Counted from the first letter of the stretch, positions 17,904-26,403 are shown. The stretch: 53,363 nt of DNA from Bacteroidetes bacterium UBA5697 (GCA_002420145.1 DIHL01000040.1:1-53363); one strand, 5' to 3'. Notes: generated from the letters alone by a model not told the origin. Numbers and translations: made by a program.

Positions 17904-19157
17904 ATGCAATTTAAGCGCGTAGTAGTTACGGGACTTGGTGCTGTTACACCTTTGGGCAGTAATGTTAACGATTATTGGACAAATCTAATTAATGGCGTAA
18001 GCGGTGCCGGACCTATTACTCGTTTTGATGCATCTAAATTTAAAACCCGCTTTGCTTGCGAAGTGAAAGGTTTTAAAATAGAAGATTATTTTGACAGAAA
18101 AGAGGCTCAACGTTTAGATGCTTTCTCTCATTACGGTATTGCGGCTTCTGTGCAAGCAGTGGCAGATGCTGGATTAGATGCAGAAGGTATTGATAAAAAC
18201 GAAATTGGTGTTATTTGGGGTTCTGGTATTGGTGGTTTAGATACTTTCCAAACTGAAACATTTAACTTTGCAAAAGGTGACGGAAATCCTCGTTTTAACC
18301 CTTTCTTTATTCCAAAAATGATTGCTGATATTTGTTCAGGACATATATCCATGCGTTTTGGATTTAGAGGTCCTAACTTCACAACAGTTTCTGCTTGCGC
18401 TTCATCAACATCCGCTTTAATTGACGCTTTTACTTATATTAAATTAGGTAAAGCTAATGCTATTGTGGCTGGTGGATCTGAAGCTGCTATTAACGAAAGT
18501 GGTATTGGTGGTTTTAACGCTTGCCAAGCTATGAGTACTAGAAACGAAAGCCCTGAAACTGCTTCTCGTCCTTATGATGTAGACCGTGATGGTTTTGTAT
18601 TAGGCGAAGGTGGTGTTGCTTTAATTTTAGAAGATTTAGATCATGCCCTTGCAAGAGGTGCAAAAATTTATGCCGAAATTATTGGTGGTGGCATGAGTGC
18701 AGATGCACATCATATTACTGCTCCACATCCAGAAGGTTTAGGTGCAACTTTAGTAATGCAACGCGCTTTAAAAGATGCTGGAATTGGCCCTGAGGTTGTA
18801 GATTACATCAACACTCACGGAACAAGTACTCCATTAGGTGATTTAGCTGAATTAAAAGCAATTACTACAGTATTTGGTGAACAAGCATTTAAAATGAATA
18901 TTAGCTCAACAAAATCAATGACTGGCCATTTATTAGGTGCAGCTGGTGCTATTGAAGCTATGGCTACTGTGTTAGCGGTTCAAAATGATATTGCCCCACC
19001 AACTATTAACAATACAAACCCAGATCCAGGTTTAGACCCACGTTTAAACTTAACGTTTAACAAAGCTCAAAAACGTACTATTAATTATGCAATTAGTAAT
19101 ACATTTGGTTTTGGTGGACATAATGCTGCGGTTGTTGTTAAAAAATACACCGCTTAA
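17904..19157 (+). CDS. fabF: 3-oxoacyl-[acyl-carrier-protein] synthase II
   Basis: FabF (KAS II) condenses malonyl-ACP with acyl-ACP in fatty-acid elongation. The 417-residue length is normal. The thiolase-fold catalytic triad is complete: Cys165 in VSACASS, His305 in NTHGTSTPLGD and His342 in TGHLLGAAGA. The N-terminal VVVTGLGAVTPLGSN is typical. KAS II is the temperature-tuning enzyme for unsaturated lipid in many bacteria, but no special feature of that sort is visible here. Confidence 0.98.
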   Translation: MQFKRVVVTGLGAVTPLGSNVNDYWTNLINGVSGAGPITRFDASKFKTRFACEVKGFKIEDYFDRKEAQRLDAFSHYGIAASVQAVADAGLDAEGIDKNEIGVIWGSGIGGLDTFQTETFNFAKGDGNPRFNPFFIPKMIADICSGHISMRFGFRGPNFTTVSACASSTSALIDAFTYIKLGKANAIVAGGSEAAINESGIGGFNACQAMSTRNESPETASRPYDVDRDGFVLGEGGVALILEDLDHALARGAKIYAEIIGGGMSADAHHITAPHPEGLGATLVMQRALKDAGIGPEVVDYINTHGTSTPLGDLAELKAITTVFGEQAFKMNISSTKSMTGHLLGAAGAIEAMATVLAVQNDIAPPTINNTNPDPGLDPRLNLTFNKAQKRTINYAISNTFGFGGHNAAVVVKKYTA

Positions 19158-19171
19158 TTTAATTTATTGCT

Positions 19172-19900
19172 TTGATAAAACTTTTATCAGCTTTAACACC
19201 ACTCTCAAAACAAGATAAAGAGTTTAAACGTAAACTCAAAAACATTTTAGGATTTAGTCCTAACAATATTGCTTTGTATAAACAAGCGTTTAGACATAGC
19301 TCTTCCTCTAAAGAAATTACCGAACATTTGCAAAGTAATGAACGCCTTGAATTTTTAGGTGATGCCATACTTGGTGCTGTAGTTGCCGAATATTTATTTA
19401 AACTCTTCCCAAAAAAAGACGAAGGTTTTTTAACGCAAATGCGAAGCCGCATTGTGAACGGGCAAAATTTATTTATGCTCTCCAAAAAATTTGGCTTTGA
19501 TGTATTGCTCAACTCACGCTTAACCAAAAAAGAAAAAGTAAGCTCTAGTGCTTACGGCGATGTATTTGAAGCCTTTATTGGCGCTGTATTTTTGGATAAA
19601 GGATTTGATGTGACCCGTAAATTTATTTTGAACCGCATTATCAAATCTCATTTAGACATCAATGAGCTATTGCAAAATGATACGGACTACAAATCGCAGT
19701 TTCAGATTTTGATGCAGCGACAAAAAAAGCAATTTGAATACAGCATTTTGAAAGAAGAACATAACGGTAAAGAAAAAACCTACACCATTCAATTATCGAT
19801 AGATGGTGAAGAGCAAGGAGTGTTTGAACACAAATCGAAAAAGGTAGCCGAACAAAAAGTAGCACAATTGGTTTTGGAAAAATTAGCGAATGAGAATTAA
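19172..19900 (+). CDS. rnc: Ribonuclease III
   Basis: RNase III cuts double-stranded RNA, including rRNA precursors. The 242-residue protein has the signature NERLEFLGDAILGAVVAEYLF with the acidic metal-binding residues, the second acidic motif DVFEAFIGAVFLDKG, and a C-terminal double-strand RNA-binding domain (about 170-240, DYKSQFQILMQRQ ... KKVAEQKVAQLVLEKL). No ATG exists at the expected place. TTG at 19172, 14 bases after fabF, gives the normal N-terminal length; an ATT two codons earlier is a less likely alternative. Confidence 0.95.
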   Translation: MIKLLSALTPLSKQDKEFKRKLKNILGFSPNNIALYKQAFRHSSSSKEITEHLQSNERLEFLGDAILGAVVAEYLFKLFPKKDEGFLTQMRSRIVNGQNLFMLSKKFGFDVLLNSRLTKKEKVSSSAYGDVFEAFIGAVFLDKGFDVTRKFILNRIIKSHLDINELLQNDTDYKSQFQILMQRQKKQFEYSILKEEHNGKEKTYTIQLSIDGEEQGVFEHKSKKVAEQKVAQLVLEKLANEN

Positions 19901-19944
19901 GTTACTGCTTAATAACTTTCTAAAGAGATTAAGTAACTTTTTTT
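19899..19944 (+). terminator. Terminator of the acpP-fabF-rnc operon
   Basis: AAGTTACT (19899-19906) pairs with AGTAACTT (19932-19939), followed by a run of T. The loop is about 25 bases. The stem overlaps the rnc stop. Confidence 0.6.
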
Positions 19945-20350
19945 CAATGTCAAAAAAAGTCACCAAAAAAGACTAGTCAAAACGATAGCCCCGCTCTCTT
20001 TATATTTATAAGATTCGTTACCCAAAAACACTAAAGGTTTTTTGGACTCATCTAATAAAAATAAATTCACATCTCATCCCCGCCGCGTTTTGACATGTCT
20101 GCCCGCTTTACTCTCAGGTGTTTTTCGATTCATCTATATCTACATCAGAAAAATAAAGCTTCGTATGTAGGTTTGATTTTGTGCAGTCCCGCATACTTGC
20201 GGGACTGTATAATGAATGAAGCGAAAGCATGCGCAAGAGGGTTCATTTTATCAGCGATCGGCACGAATTGCCTATCACAAAATCAAAAGCTTTTTGTTAC
20301 TTTTTGGCCCTGCCTGTCGGCAGACAAGGTGCAAAAAGTAAAAGACTGTT
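19945..20350. other. Gene-free stretch with the first copy of the folded repeat
   Basis: No credible gene is seen. An open frame at 20095-20463 runs through the repeat and into the antisense of the next gene and has no coding character. The right half is the folded repeat described separately. The left half (19945-20130) is AT-rich with no structure I can name. Confidence 0.7.
20133..20350. repeat. Folded intergenic repeat, copy 1
   Basis: This copy matches 22682-22890 over its length but differs in stem sequences. Stems: outer TTTGATTTTGTG (20172-20183) with CACAAAATCAAA (20276-20287); hairpin CAGTCCCGCA (20184-20193) with TGCGGGACTG (20198-20207); AATGAA (20211-20216) with TTCATT (20242-20247); and a separate stem TTACTTTTTG (20297-20306) with CAAAAAGTAA (20332-20341) enclosing a CTGCC-TGTC-GGCAG hairpin. 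It ends at the stop codon of the neighbouring minus-strand gene and could serve as its terminator. Its mobility mechanism is unknown. Confidence 0.85.
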
Positions 20351-21517
20351 CTATTGTTTCACTACTTTCTTCGTTACACTCATCTCATTTGCATAAACAA
20401 CTTTTAGAAAATAAATTCCCTCAGCCAAATTTTGTAACTGCAACTCATGTTTTTTTGAGTTAACTGTTTCTGATAATAAAACTTGCCCTGTAATACTTAA
20501 CAATTCTATTTTTTCAAAATCATATTTACTTGTGATAGTTACTAAGCCATTTGCAGGATTTGGATGCAAACTGATCTGTAATTGTTTGTTTTCATACTCT
20601 CTTACTGCAGTTGGTGTAACCGTTACCACAATAGTATTAGTGTAAGTGTTACCGCAAAAATCCTCAACCGCCGTGTAAGTTGTAGTTACAGCTGGCTTAA
20701 CATAAATACCCGGTGCGTTAGTTATTAAACTACTAGTAGCATCATACCAATTAATATTTAATCCTGTTATGGCTGGGCCTATTAATACGCTATCTCCAAT
20801 AGCAACCGTTGTATCTCTATAACTCCAAAATGGCGTACAAATAGGCTCTACGCTCACGTCGTCGATCATGTAGTATGAAGCATATGCAAATCCTAATGTA
20901 TTAAATGTATCCTTTTTTGTATTCAGATTATCCTTAAAGTTACCTATGGTAATATATTGCTCTGTACCATTGGCTTTGTATATACCCATAATTTCTGTCC
21001 AATTTAAGGTGTCTTTTATTATTGGGTTACCAAATTTATAAATATGCATAGGCAAATTTAAAGTGGTGTTTGGTACTAATGTATAATTTAAAGTACTTGA
21101 AAAATTTAATGCTAAATTATTACTAGCAAGTTTATACCCTTGCACATTTACTATATACATTTTAACAAGATAATATGAATTTACATTCAAAGCTGTACTT
21201 AATTGCGAACAAATATTACCCCGCAAATTGTCATTTGGCCTTAAAGTCTGAACACCAGCATATCCATTTCCTGACCTAGGTAGCTGATAATTTGTATCAA
21301 AAAAATTTTTTGGAACAGACACATTGGTACCTGTAGCACATGAATTATAATAATCTGCTGATTGTGCAGCGTGAATATAATCCCAGTCTATTGCATTTAC
21401 AATTTGCCCAAAATTATTTGGGCATAAGGTATAAGTTTCAAAACTAGGATTAGGTACTAAGTTTTGACTAAACAACACTTTACTTACTAAGATTAATATG
21501 ATTAAAAGAAATCTCAT
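20351..21517 (-). CDS. T9SS cargo protein with type A sorting domain
   Basis: A 388-residue secreted protein: signal peptide to about residue 18 (...KVLFSQN), then a beta-rich body starting NLVPNPSFETYTLCPNNFGQ, a layout often seen in large Bacteroidota surface proteins. An Ig/PKD-like segment follows (about 235-305, ending TYTAVEDFCGNTYTNTIVVTV), then a type A C-terminal sorting domain (about 318-388: ISLHPNPANGLVTITSKYD ... LAEGIYFLKVVY ... VTKKVVKQ). T9SS should export it and remove the tail. No enzymatic motif is visible and its function is unknown. A folded repeat touches its stop codon. Confidence 0.85.
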   Translation of the reverse strand: MRFLLIILILVSKVLFSQNLVPNPSFETYTLCPNNFGQIVNAIDWDYIHAAQSADYYNSCATGTNVSVPKNFFDTNYQLPRSGNGYAGVQTLRPNDNLRGNICSQLSTALNVNSYYLVKMYIVNVQGYKLASNNLALNFSSTLNYTLVPNTTLNLPMHIYKFGNPIIKDTLNWTEIMGIYKANGTEQYITIGNFKDNLNTKKDTFNTLGFAYASYYMIDDVSVEPICTPFWSYRDTTVAIGDSVLIGPAITGLNINWYDATSSLITNAPGIYVKPAVTTTYTAVEDFCGNTYTNTIVVTVTPTAVREYENKQLQISLHPNPANGLVTITSKYDFEKIELLSITGQVLLSETVNSKKHELQLQNLAEGIYFLKVVYANEMSVTKKVVKQ

Positions 21518-21530
21518 TACTATAAAGTTA

Positions 21531-21556
21531 CAAAAAAAAGCCTTGCGTTAAGCAAG
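21531..21556 (-). terminator. Terminator of the GDPD-like lipoprotein gene
   Basis: On the minus strand CTTGC-TTAAC-GCAAG (21542-21556) is followed by GC and a run of eight T. The stem is short but well placed, 36 bases past the stop. Confidence 0.7.
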
Positions 21557-21591
21557 ATTGTTATTGAGAGACATAATTGAGTACAGTAAAT

Positions 21592-22461
21592 CTATTTCGT
21601 AATAGAATACACATAACCTTTATTGCGGTTATACTTTCCAAATATTTTTAGGAGGTATTCTATATCATCAGTTTGCATAAAATCAGGACATTTTTCAACG
21701 GCCGCATAATTTTCTTTATCGGTTGTTACTCCCCAAAGTGTTACTCGAGTGCTACTATCATGCGCCATTTTTATTTGCTCGGCTGTTACACTTTCATACT
21801 GCATGGATAAGCCAAAATAGCCATTTAATCGAGCTGTTTTTAAACTATAATCAAACTCGTTATTCAATAAAAATAATTTAATATCTGGGTTGATACTTTT
21901 GATATAGTTTAAAAAATTAACTTCTGGATGCTCAATAAAAATATTATGTATCAAAGTATATTTTTCAATGGCTCTCACCAATGTTCTGCCAAATAATTTG
22001 TAATACGCTTCTTTTCCCGCCTCATCTACATGCGATTTACAATCCAACGTAAACACATAATTATGCGGGTAAGCTATTTTATCCATAAACTCATCAAAGG
22101 AGAGAACTTCCAAATTATTAAACAGCGTAGAGTTCATTTTACAGTTACTTATATCCGGCCAATTTAAATCTCTGATATAACCGCTACAAGATGAAAGACT
22201 ATTTAAGTTTTCATCATGATAAATAACTAACACACTATCCTTTGTCACTTGAACATCCATCTCGGTGCCATCTGCTCCTCTATCTAAACAGGATTGAAAA
22301 CTTTCGAGTGTATTAACTGGATAAATAGATTGAGAGCCCATACCTGCATGACCAAAACAACCAATTTCGTTGTTGTTTAGGTTTTCTAAATTAAACGTAG
22401 CGGGGTCTTTAGTGCAGGACACTAATACAATGCTAGATAATATGAGAAGCAGTCGGAGCAA
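21592..22461 (-). CDS. Glycerophosphodiester phosphodiesterase-like lipoprotein
   Basis: A 289-residue lipoprotein: MLRLLLILSSIVLVSC ends in a lipobox Cys at residue 16. The GDPD barrel follows with GHAGMGSQ (residues about 37-44), NTLESFQSCLDRGADGTEMDVQVTKDSVLVIYHDENL (acidic metal residues E and D, then the catalytic His) and a C-terminal strand VTLWGVTTDKENYAAVEKCPDFMQTD. GDPD enzymes cleave glycerophosphodiesters to glycerol-3-phosphate. The usual first motif is His-Arg; here it is His-Ala, so activity or substrate may differ. The start is TTG, since no ATG precedes the signal peptide. It has its own terminator and a long repeat-rich upstream region. Confidence 0.85.
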   Translation of the reverse strand: MLRLLLILSSIVLVSCTKDPATFNLENLNNNEIGCFGHAGMGSQSIYPVNTLESFQSCLDRGADGTEMDVQVTKDSVLVIYHDENLNSLSSCSGYIRDLNWPDISNCKMNSTLFNNLEVLSFDEFMDKIAYPHNYVFTLDCKSHVDEAGKEAYYKLFGRTLVRAIEKYTLIHNIFIEHPEVNFLNYIKSINPDIKLFLLNNEFDYSLKTARLNGYFGLSMQYESVTAEQIKMAHDSSTRVTLWGVTTDKENYAAVEKCPDFMQTDDIEYLLKIFGKYNRNKGYVYSITK

Positions 22462-22541
22462 TTTTTTTATTTAATTAAATAAAGATAAGGAATTTTTGAA
22501 ACAACTTTAGTAGTAGATAAAAGTATATCAATTACAATAAA

Positions 22542-22569
22542 TCCTCCCCCTGCCCCCTCCAGAGGGGGA
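22542..22569. repeat. C/G-rich REP-like hairpin
   Basis: CCCCCT (22553-22558) pairs with AGGGGG (22563-22568) around CCAG, preceded by a second C-rich run (TCCTCCCCCTG). Similar C-rich/G-rich palindromes recur between genes in many Bacteroidota genomes. Here the contrast with the AT-rich surroundings is sharp. Confidence 0.65.
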
Positions 22570-22681
22570 TACCTTAGCTCTCTTTTGATTTTTAAGATTC
22601 ATAGTTAAACTAGAACAGAACTTAACTCTTTGTCTACCATACAAAGAAAGTATCAAAGAAAAATAACCGCTTCTTAAATTT

Positions 22682-22890
22682 ATCAATATCTACAATAGAA
22701 AAACAAAGTCCGTATGTAAGTTTGATTTTGTGCAGCAATAGCTGTAAAATGAATGAAGCGTTGGCATATGCAAGTGGATTCATTTTAGCAGCGGTCGGCA
22801 CGAATTGCCTATCACAAAATCAAAAGCTTTTGAATACTTTTGGCCCTGCCTGTCGGCAGACAAGGTGCAAAAGTATTTTAAAACTGTTCT
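22682..22890. repeat. Folded intergenic repeat, copy 2
   Basis: Second copy of the repeat at 20133-20350, same orientation. Stems: TTTGATTTTGTG (22721-22732) with CACAAAATCAAA (22813-22824); CAGC (22733-22736) with GCTG (22741-22744); AAAATGAAT (22746-22754) with ATTCATTTT (22778-22786); and AATACTTTTG (22833-22842) with CAAAAGTATT (22868-22877) around the same CTGCC-TGTC-GGCAG core. Two of the stems differ from copy 1 on both sides at once, so pairing is kept. Confidence 0.85.
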
Positions 22891-22948
22891 AGTGATTTGA
22901 TTATACAAAGGGTATAAATTTCTTTTTTCTTGATAAAAAAGAAACAAT

Positions 22949-23096
22949 CACGCCTTGGCGTGACAAGGCTCTTTAAAATTTAGCTAAAATCTGCATAGCA
23001 TCAAACTAATTCTTTGAAGCGCTTCGCGAACAGCCCAAAGAATCTTCGCACATTCTAACGCTTTTGATGCTATTTGATTTATACGCAAAATTTTAA
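22949..23096. repeat. Nested foldback element
   Basis: CACGCCTTGGCGTG is a palindrome at 22949-22962. Beyond it, TTAAAATTT (22973-22981) pairs with AAATTTTAA (23088-23096). Inside that, ATAGCATCAAA (22995-23005) pairs with TTTGATGCTAT (23063-23073), and ATTCTTTG (23009-23016) pairs with CAAAGAAT (23036-23043) enclosing GAAGCGCTTC. Nothing codes across it. It may be a non-autonomous mobile element or a structured RNA. I see no transposase near it. Confidence 0.7.
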
Positions 23097-23160
23097 AATG
23101 CCAAATAACAAATTCAACACTTTATTTTCCAATGCAGATGAATAAACTACACATAAAAAA

Positions 23161-23182
23161 GCCCCCGCCAGTTGGCGGGGGC
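23161..23182 (-). terminator. Terminator of ettA
   Basis: GCCCCCGCCA (23161-23170) pairs with TGGCGGGGGC (23173-23182) around a two-base loop. On the minus strand it is followed by CTTTTTTATG-like T-rich sequence just past the ettA stop. Confidence 0.9.
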
Positions 23183-23189
23183 TTTTAAA

Positions 23190-24878
23190 TTAAACTACTA
23201 ATTTTTTATAACGAGGACGTTTTGGTTCCACATTACCTAAACGTTTTTTGCGATTCTCTTCGTATTCGCTATATCCACCTTCAAACCAATACACCGAACT
23301 ATCACCCTCAAAGGCTAGGATGTGTGTACACACACGGTCTAAGAACCATCTATCGTGACTAATAATTACAGCACAACCAGCAAAATTCTCTAAACCTTCT
23401 TCTAAGGCACGCAATGTATTTACATCTAAATCATTGGTAGGCTCATCTAATAACAACACGTTACCTTCATTTTTTAAAGCCATGGTCAAGTGTAAACGGT
23501 TACGTTCCCCACCTGATAATACAGATACTTTTTTTCCTTGATCGCTTCCACCAAAGTTGAAACGAGAAATATAAGCTCTTGCATTCATAGGTTTACCTCC
23601 TAAAGTAATGTTATCTAAACCACCACTTAATACATCATATACTGTTTTGTTTGGATCTAACTCTTTGTGATTTTGATCGACGTAAGAAATTTTTACAGTT
23701 GGTCCTACTTTAAATTCTCCTGAATTAGGTTTTTCTTCGCCCATAATCATACGGAACAAAGTTGTTTTACCAGCACCGTTTGGACCAATAATACCAACGA
23801 TTCCTGCAGGTGGTAATTTAAAGTTTAATCCTTCATATAATAATCTATCTCCAAACCCTTTTGATACATCAATCGCTTCAATTACTTCGTTACCTAAACG
23901 TGGACCATTAGGAATGAAGATTTCTAATTTCTCTTCTTTATCCTTAATGTCTTCATTCATCATTTTATCGTAGTTATTTAAACGTGCTTTTTGTTTCACA
24001 CCACGTCCTTTCACTCCCTGACGAACCCAATCTAACTCACGCGCTAATGTTTTTTGACGTTTAGATTCTGTTTTCTCTTCTTGTTTTAAACGATTTCCTT
24101 TTTGCTCTAACCAAGATGAGTAGTTTCCTTTCCAAGGAATACCTTCTCCACGGTCTAATTCTAAAATCCAACCAGCTACGTTATCTAAGAAATAACGATC
24201 ATGGGTTACCGCAATAACAGTTCCTTTGTATTGTTGTAAATGTTGCTCTAACCAATCAACTGATTCAGCATCTAAGTGGTTGGTAGGCTCATCCAATAAT
24301 AAAATATCTGGTTCTTGTAATAATAAACGACATAAAGCCACACGACGACGCTCACCACCTGATAAAATTTTAATTGGCGTGTTGCTTTCTGCGCAACGTA
24401 AAGCATCCATAGCGCGCTCTAAACGAGTGTCTAAGTTCCATAAATCATGCTGGTCGATTAACTCTTGTAATTGAGCCTGACGATTGATTAACTTATCCAT
24501 TTTATCTGGATCGTTTAATATTTCTTCGTCCATGAATTTGTTATTTACTTCTTCAAACTCATTTAAAATATCCACATGTTTTTGAGCCCCTTCACGAACG
24601 ACTTCAATAACGGTTTTGTTTTCATCTAAGTTTGGTTCTTGCTCTAGTAAACCAATGCTATATCCAGGTGATTGGTGAATTTCTCCTAAGTAATCTTTAT
24701 CAATACCCGCCATGATGCGTAATAATGATGATTTACCTGAACCGTTTAAACCTAAAACACCAATTTTAGCTCCATAATAAAAGGAGATATAGATATCTTT
24801 TAATACTTGTTTTTGTGGTGGATGTATCTTAGATACATTTACCATACTGTAAATAATTTGTCTTCCTACTTCTGACAT
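23190..24878 (-). CDS. ettA: Energy-dependent translational throttle protein EttA (ABC-F ATPase)
   Basis: EttA is a soluble ABC-F ATPase that binds the ribosomal E site and slows entry into the elongation cycle when energy is low. The 562-residue protein (E. coli EttA is about 555) has two ABC cassettes with Walker A GLNGSGKSS (about 43-51) and GPNGAGKTT (about 348-356), two signature motifs (LSGGERRRVAL, LSGGERNRLHL) and two Walker B motifs (LLLDEPTNHLD, LLLDEPTNDLD). The inter-domain linker WLEQKGNRLKQEE and the WVRQGVKGRG motif match EttA closely. It is a single-gene unit with its own terminator. Confidence 0.95.
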   Translation of the reverse strand: MSEVGRQIIYSMVNVSKIHPPQKQVLKDIYISFYYGAKIGVLGLNGSGKSSLLRIMAGIDKDYLGEIHQSPGYSIGLLEQEPNLDENKTVIEVVREGAQKHVDILNEFEEVNNKFMDEEILNDPDKMDKLINRQAQLQELIDQHDLWNLDTRLERAMDALRCAESNTPIKILSGGERRRVALCRLLLQEPDILLLDEPTNHLDAESVDWLEQHLQQYKGTVIAVTHDRYFLDNVAGWILELDRGEGIPWKGNYSSWLEQKGNRLKQEEKTESKRQKTLARELDWVRQGVKGRGVKQKARLNNYDKMMNEDIKDKEEKLEIFIPNGPRLGNEVIEAIDVSKGFGDRLLYEGLNFKLPPAGIVGIIGPNGAGKTTLFRMIMGEEKPNSGEFKVGPTVKISYVDQNHKELDPNKTVYDVLSGGLDNITLGGKPMNARAYISRFNFGGSDQGKKVSVLSGGERNRLHLTMALKNEGNVLLLDEPTNDLDVNTLRALEEGLENFAGCAVIISHDRWFLDRVCTHILAFEGDSSVYWFEGGYSEYEENRKKRLGNVEPKRPRYKKLVV

Positions 24879-24940
24879 GATAAAAAATTTGAGGCTATAA
24901 AGTTAGTAGAAAAAGCCAATAAATAAAGGACATAAATGAA

Positions 24941-24966
24941 AAAAGGTGTAAAATATTACACCTTTT
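24941..24966 (-). terminator. Terminator of the 213-residue secreted protein gene
   Basis: AAAAGGTGTAA (24941-24951) pairs with TTACACCTTTT (24956-24966). On the minus strand a T-run follows. The stop of the gene lies 28 bases upstream. Confidence 0.85.
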
Positions 24967-24993
24967 AAATTATTAAAAACACCATTGTATTAC

Positions 24994-25635
24994 CTAACTT
25001 TTTAATTTCCAGATTTTATAGTAATCTGTTGTAATTTGCTTAAGAACGTGTTTTACAGCTCCAGCCCAGAAATTGCGTAAACCAATACCAACTGGTTTAC
25101 CAACTATACGCTCCATAATTAAAACATTTTTAGTTTTGATATCAAAAATGGTAACATAAAATACAGCTTCATCTAATGACTTATTGAAACTTTCAACTAT
25201 AAAAGTCACCCCAATACCTTCTGTTTTTTCTCCACCTTTTAGTTTTGCGATTATATCTTTCACTGTTTTTTGAGCATCATCAAACTTATATGAGTTAAAC
25301 GTCATCAACTCTTCGGAATTGATATTAGCATTTAATTTTTCTGTAGCAGTTATATCATAAAACACATCATCTTTATGAAAAGCCTCCTTAATTTTAAAAT
25401 TTTTAGGCTCGGTTAAAATAATTGAGTTCCAAGCAGGAATCCATTTATTTTTCAAATCGGCACCAGAAGCAGCTCCTGCGCCCATAGCTTGATCGAACTG
25501 TCCAATCATTTTAGCCTTTGAAAAGTTTAAACCATACCATACAATGGTATTAGACGTGAAAACTTCTTTAGCAGTGTTTTGAGAAAAAACACCAAAGGAA
25601 ACTGCAAGTAATAAGCTTAAAATTATTTTTTTCAT
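24994..25635 (-). CDS. Secreted protein of unknown function
   Basis: A 213-residue protein with a clear signal peptide (MKKIILSLLLAVSFGVFSQN, cut at about residue 19). The mature part starts TAKEVFTSNTIVWYGLNFSKAKMIGQFD and ends with a basic helix (GAVKHVLKQITTDYYKIWKLKS). I do not recognise a named domain. Proteins of this layout occur in Bacteroidota as uncharacterised periplasmic or lipid-binding proteins. It is not clearly in an operon: it lies 68 bases after a second unknown secreted protein on the same strand and has its own terminator. Confidence 0.75.
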   Translation of the reverse strand: MKKIILSLLLAVSFGVFSQNTAKEVFTSNTIVWYGLNFSKAKMIGQFDQAMGAGAASGADLKNKWIPAWNSIILTEPKNFKIKEAFHKDDVFYDITATEKLNANINSEELMTFNSYKFDDAQKTVKDIIAKLKGGEKTEGIGVTFIVESFNKSLDEAVFYVTIFDIKTKNVLIMERIVGKPVGIGLRNFWAGAVKHVLKQITTDYYKIWKLKS

Positions 25636-25703
25636 ACTATTTTTATAATAAAATATTGATACACGAAATTAATGCTTGTTAGCAATAATTCAAGTGACAT
25701 AAA

Positions 25704-26354
25704 TCAGCCTTTTGGGAAATAAACAACATGTTTTTCGTTGTACATTCTGATATATTTTGTAGCAAATTCTTTTTTCTTTTTTTTATTCAGTGCGTTAAAT
25801 TCTTTATAAATAGCTTCATCTCTTTTCAAGTACTCTTCTAGTTTTTCGATACTAAACTGAACAATTTCTCCACTGTAAAAATCAAATAAATACTGCCTAA
25901 TTTCTCTTGTTTTTGCAGGAGTACTATTCATAGGCGCATTCATAAAAGGATCATAACCTGGGGAATACCCAACTACTTCAACTGTGCCAATAAAGTTGCT
26001 AATGGCTCCAAATACAGGAATTCTGAAAAAATTATTATCCTGATTGATATAGATGATATTGTTTTGACAATAACCCCATACTTTTTCTGTTTTTACTTTT
26101 GCCTCAGCACCGTCCCTTTCAATATAATCAATCATTTCTTGTTCTTCCAGTAACTTTGAATAGAAATCGAGTTGGTCTTTATTAATTTTAGTGTTAATTT
26201 TTTCTTTTGGAATGGGCCAATTATATCTAAAATCTTGGTAACTCAGATACAAGCCTTCGTATAAGCGAAAATCTTTGGCATAAGCGACAGAATCTTGAGC
26301 TCTTAGCTGGATTTGCAAAAAACAAAAAAAAGACAAAAACAATACGTATCGCAT
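25704..26354 (-). CDS. Secreted protein of unknown function
   Basis: A 216-residue protein with a signal peptide ending at about residue 19 (...IQLRAQ). The body shows DFRLYEGLYLSYQDFRYNWPIPKEKI near the start, a hydrophobic patch FGAISNFIGTVEVVG in the middle, and a Lys/Glu-rich C-terminal helix (about 170-205) with KKKKKEFATKYIRMYNEK. I do not recognise the family. It is transcribed away from the S8 protease gene (50-base gap), so the two share a short divergent control region. Confidence 0.72.
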   Translation of the reverse strand: MRYVLFLSFFCFLQIQLRAQDSVAYAKDFRLYEGLYLSYQDFRYNWPIPKEKINTKINKDQLDFYSKLLEEQEMIDYIERDGAEAKVKTEKVWGYCQNNIIYINQDNNFFRIPVFGAISNFIGTVEVVGYSPGYDPFMNAPMNSTPAKTREIRQYLFDFYSGEIVQFSIEKLEEYLKRDEAIYKEFNALNKKKKKEFATKYIRMYNEKHVVYFPKG

Positions 26355-26403
26355 ATTGTAAATATCTAAATAATTTGTAACTTAATGGTATAATTTTTCT
26401 GGA

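Larger units (their letters stand above)
22462..23189. other. Gene-free stretch rich in foldback DNA
   Basis: No coding frame of any merit is seen in about 730 bases. From left to right it holds a C-rich REP-like hairpin (22553-22568), the second folded repeat (22682-22890), an A/T hairpin near 22919-22943, the palindrome CACGCCTTGGCGTG (22949-22962), a nested foldback (22973-23096), and the terminator of the ettA gene (23161-23182). Confidence 0.8.

Noticed and set aside
20095..20463. Open frame of 122 residues on the plus strand
   Set aside because: It runs through the folded repeat and into the antisense of the T9SS cargo gene. Composition is not protein-like and the second repeat copy does not keep it open.
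22462..23189. Insertion sequence
   Set aside because: The region has foldback structure but no transposase frame or remnant and no clear terminal inverted repeats bounding a coding element.
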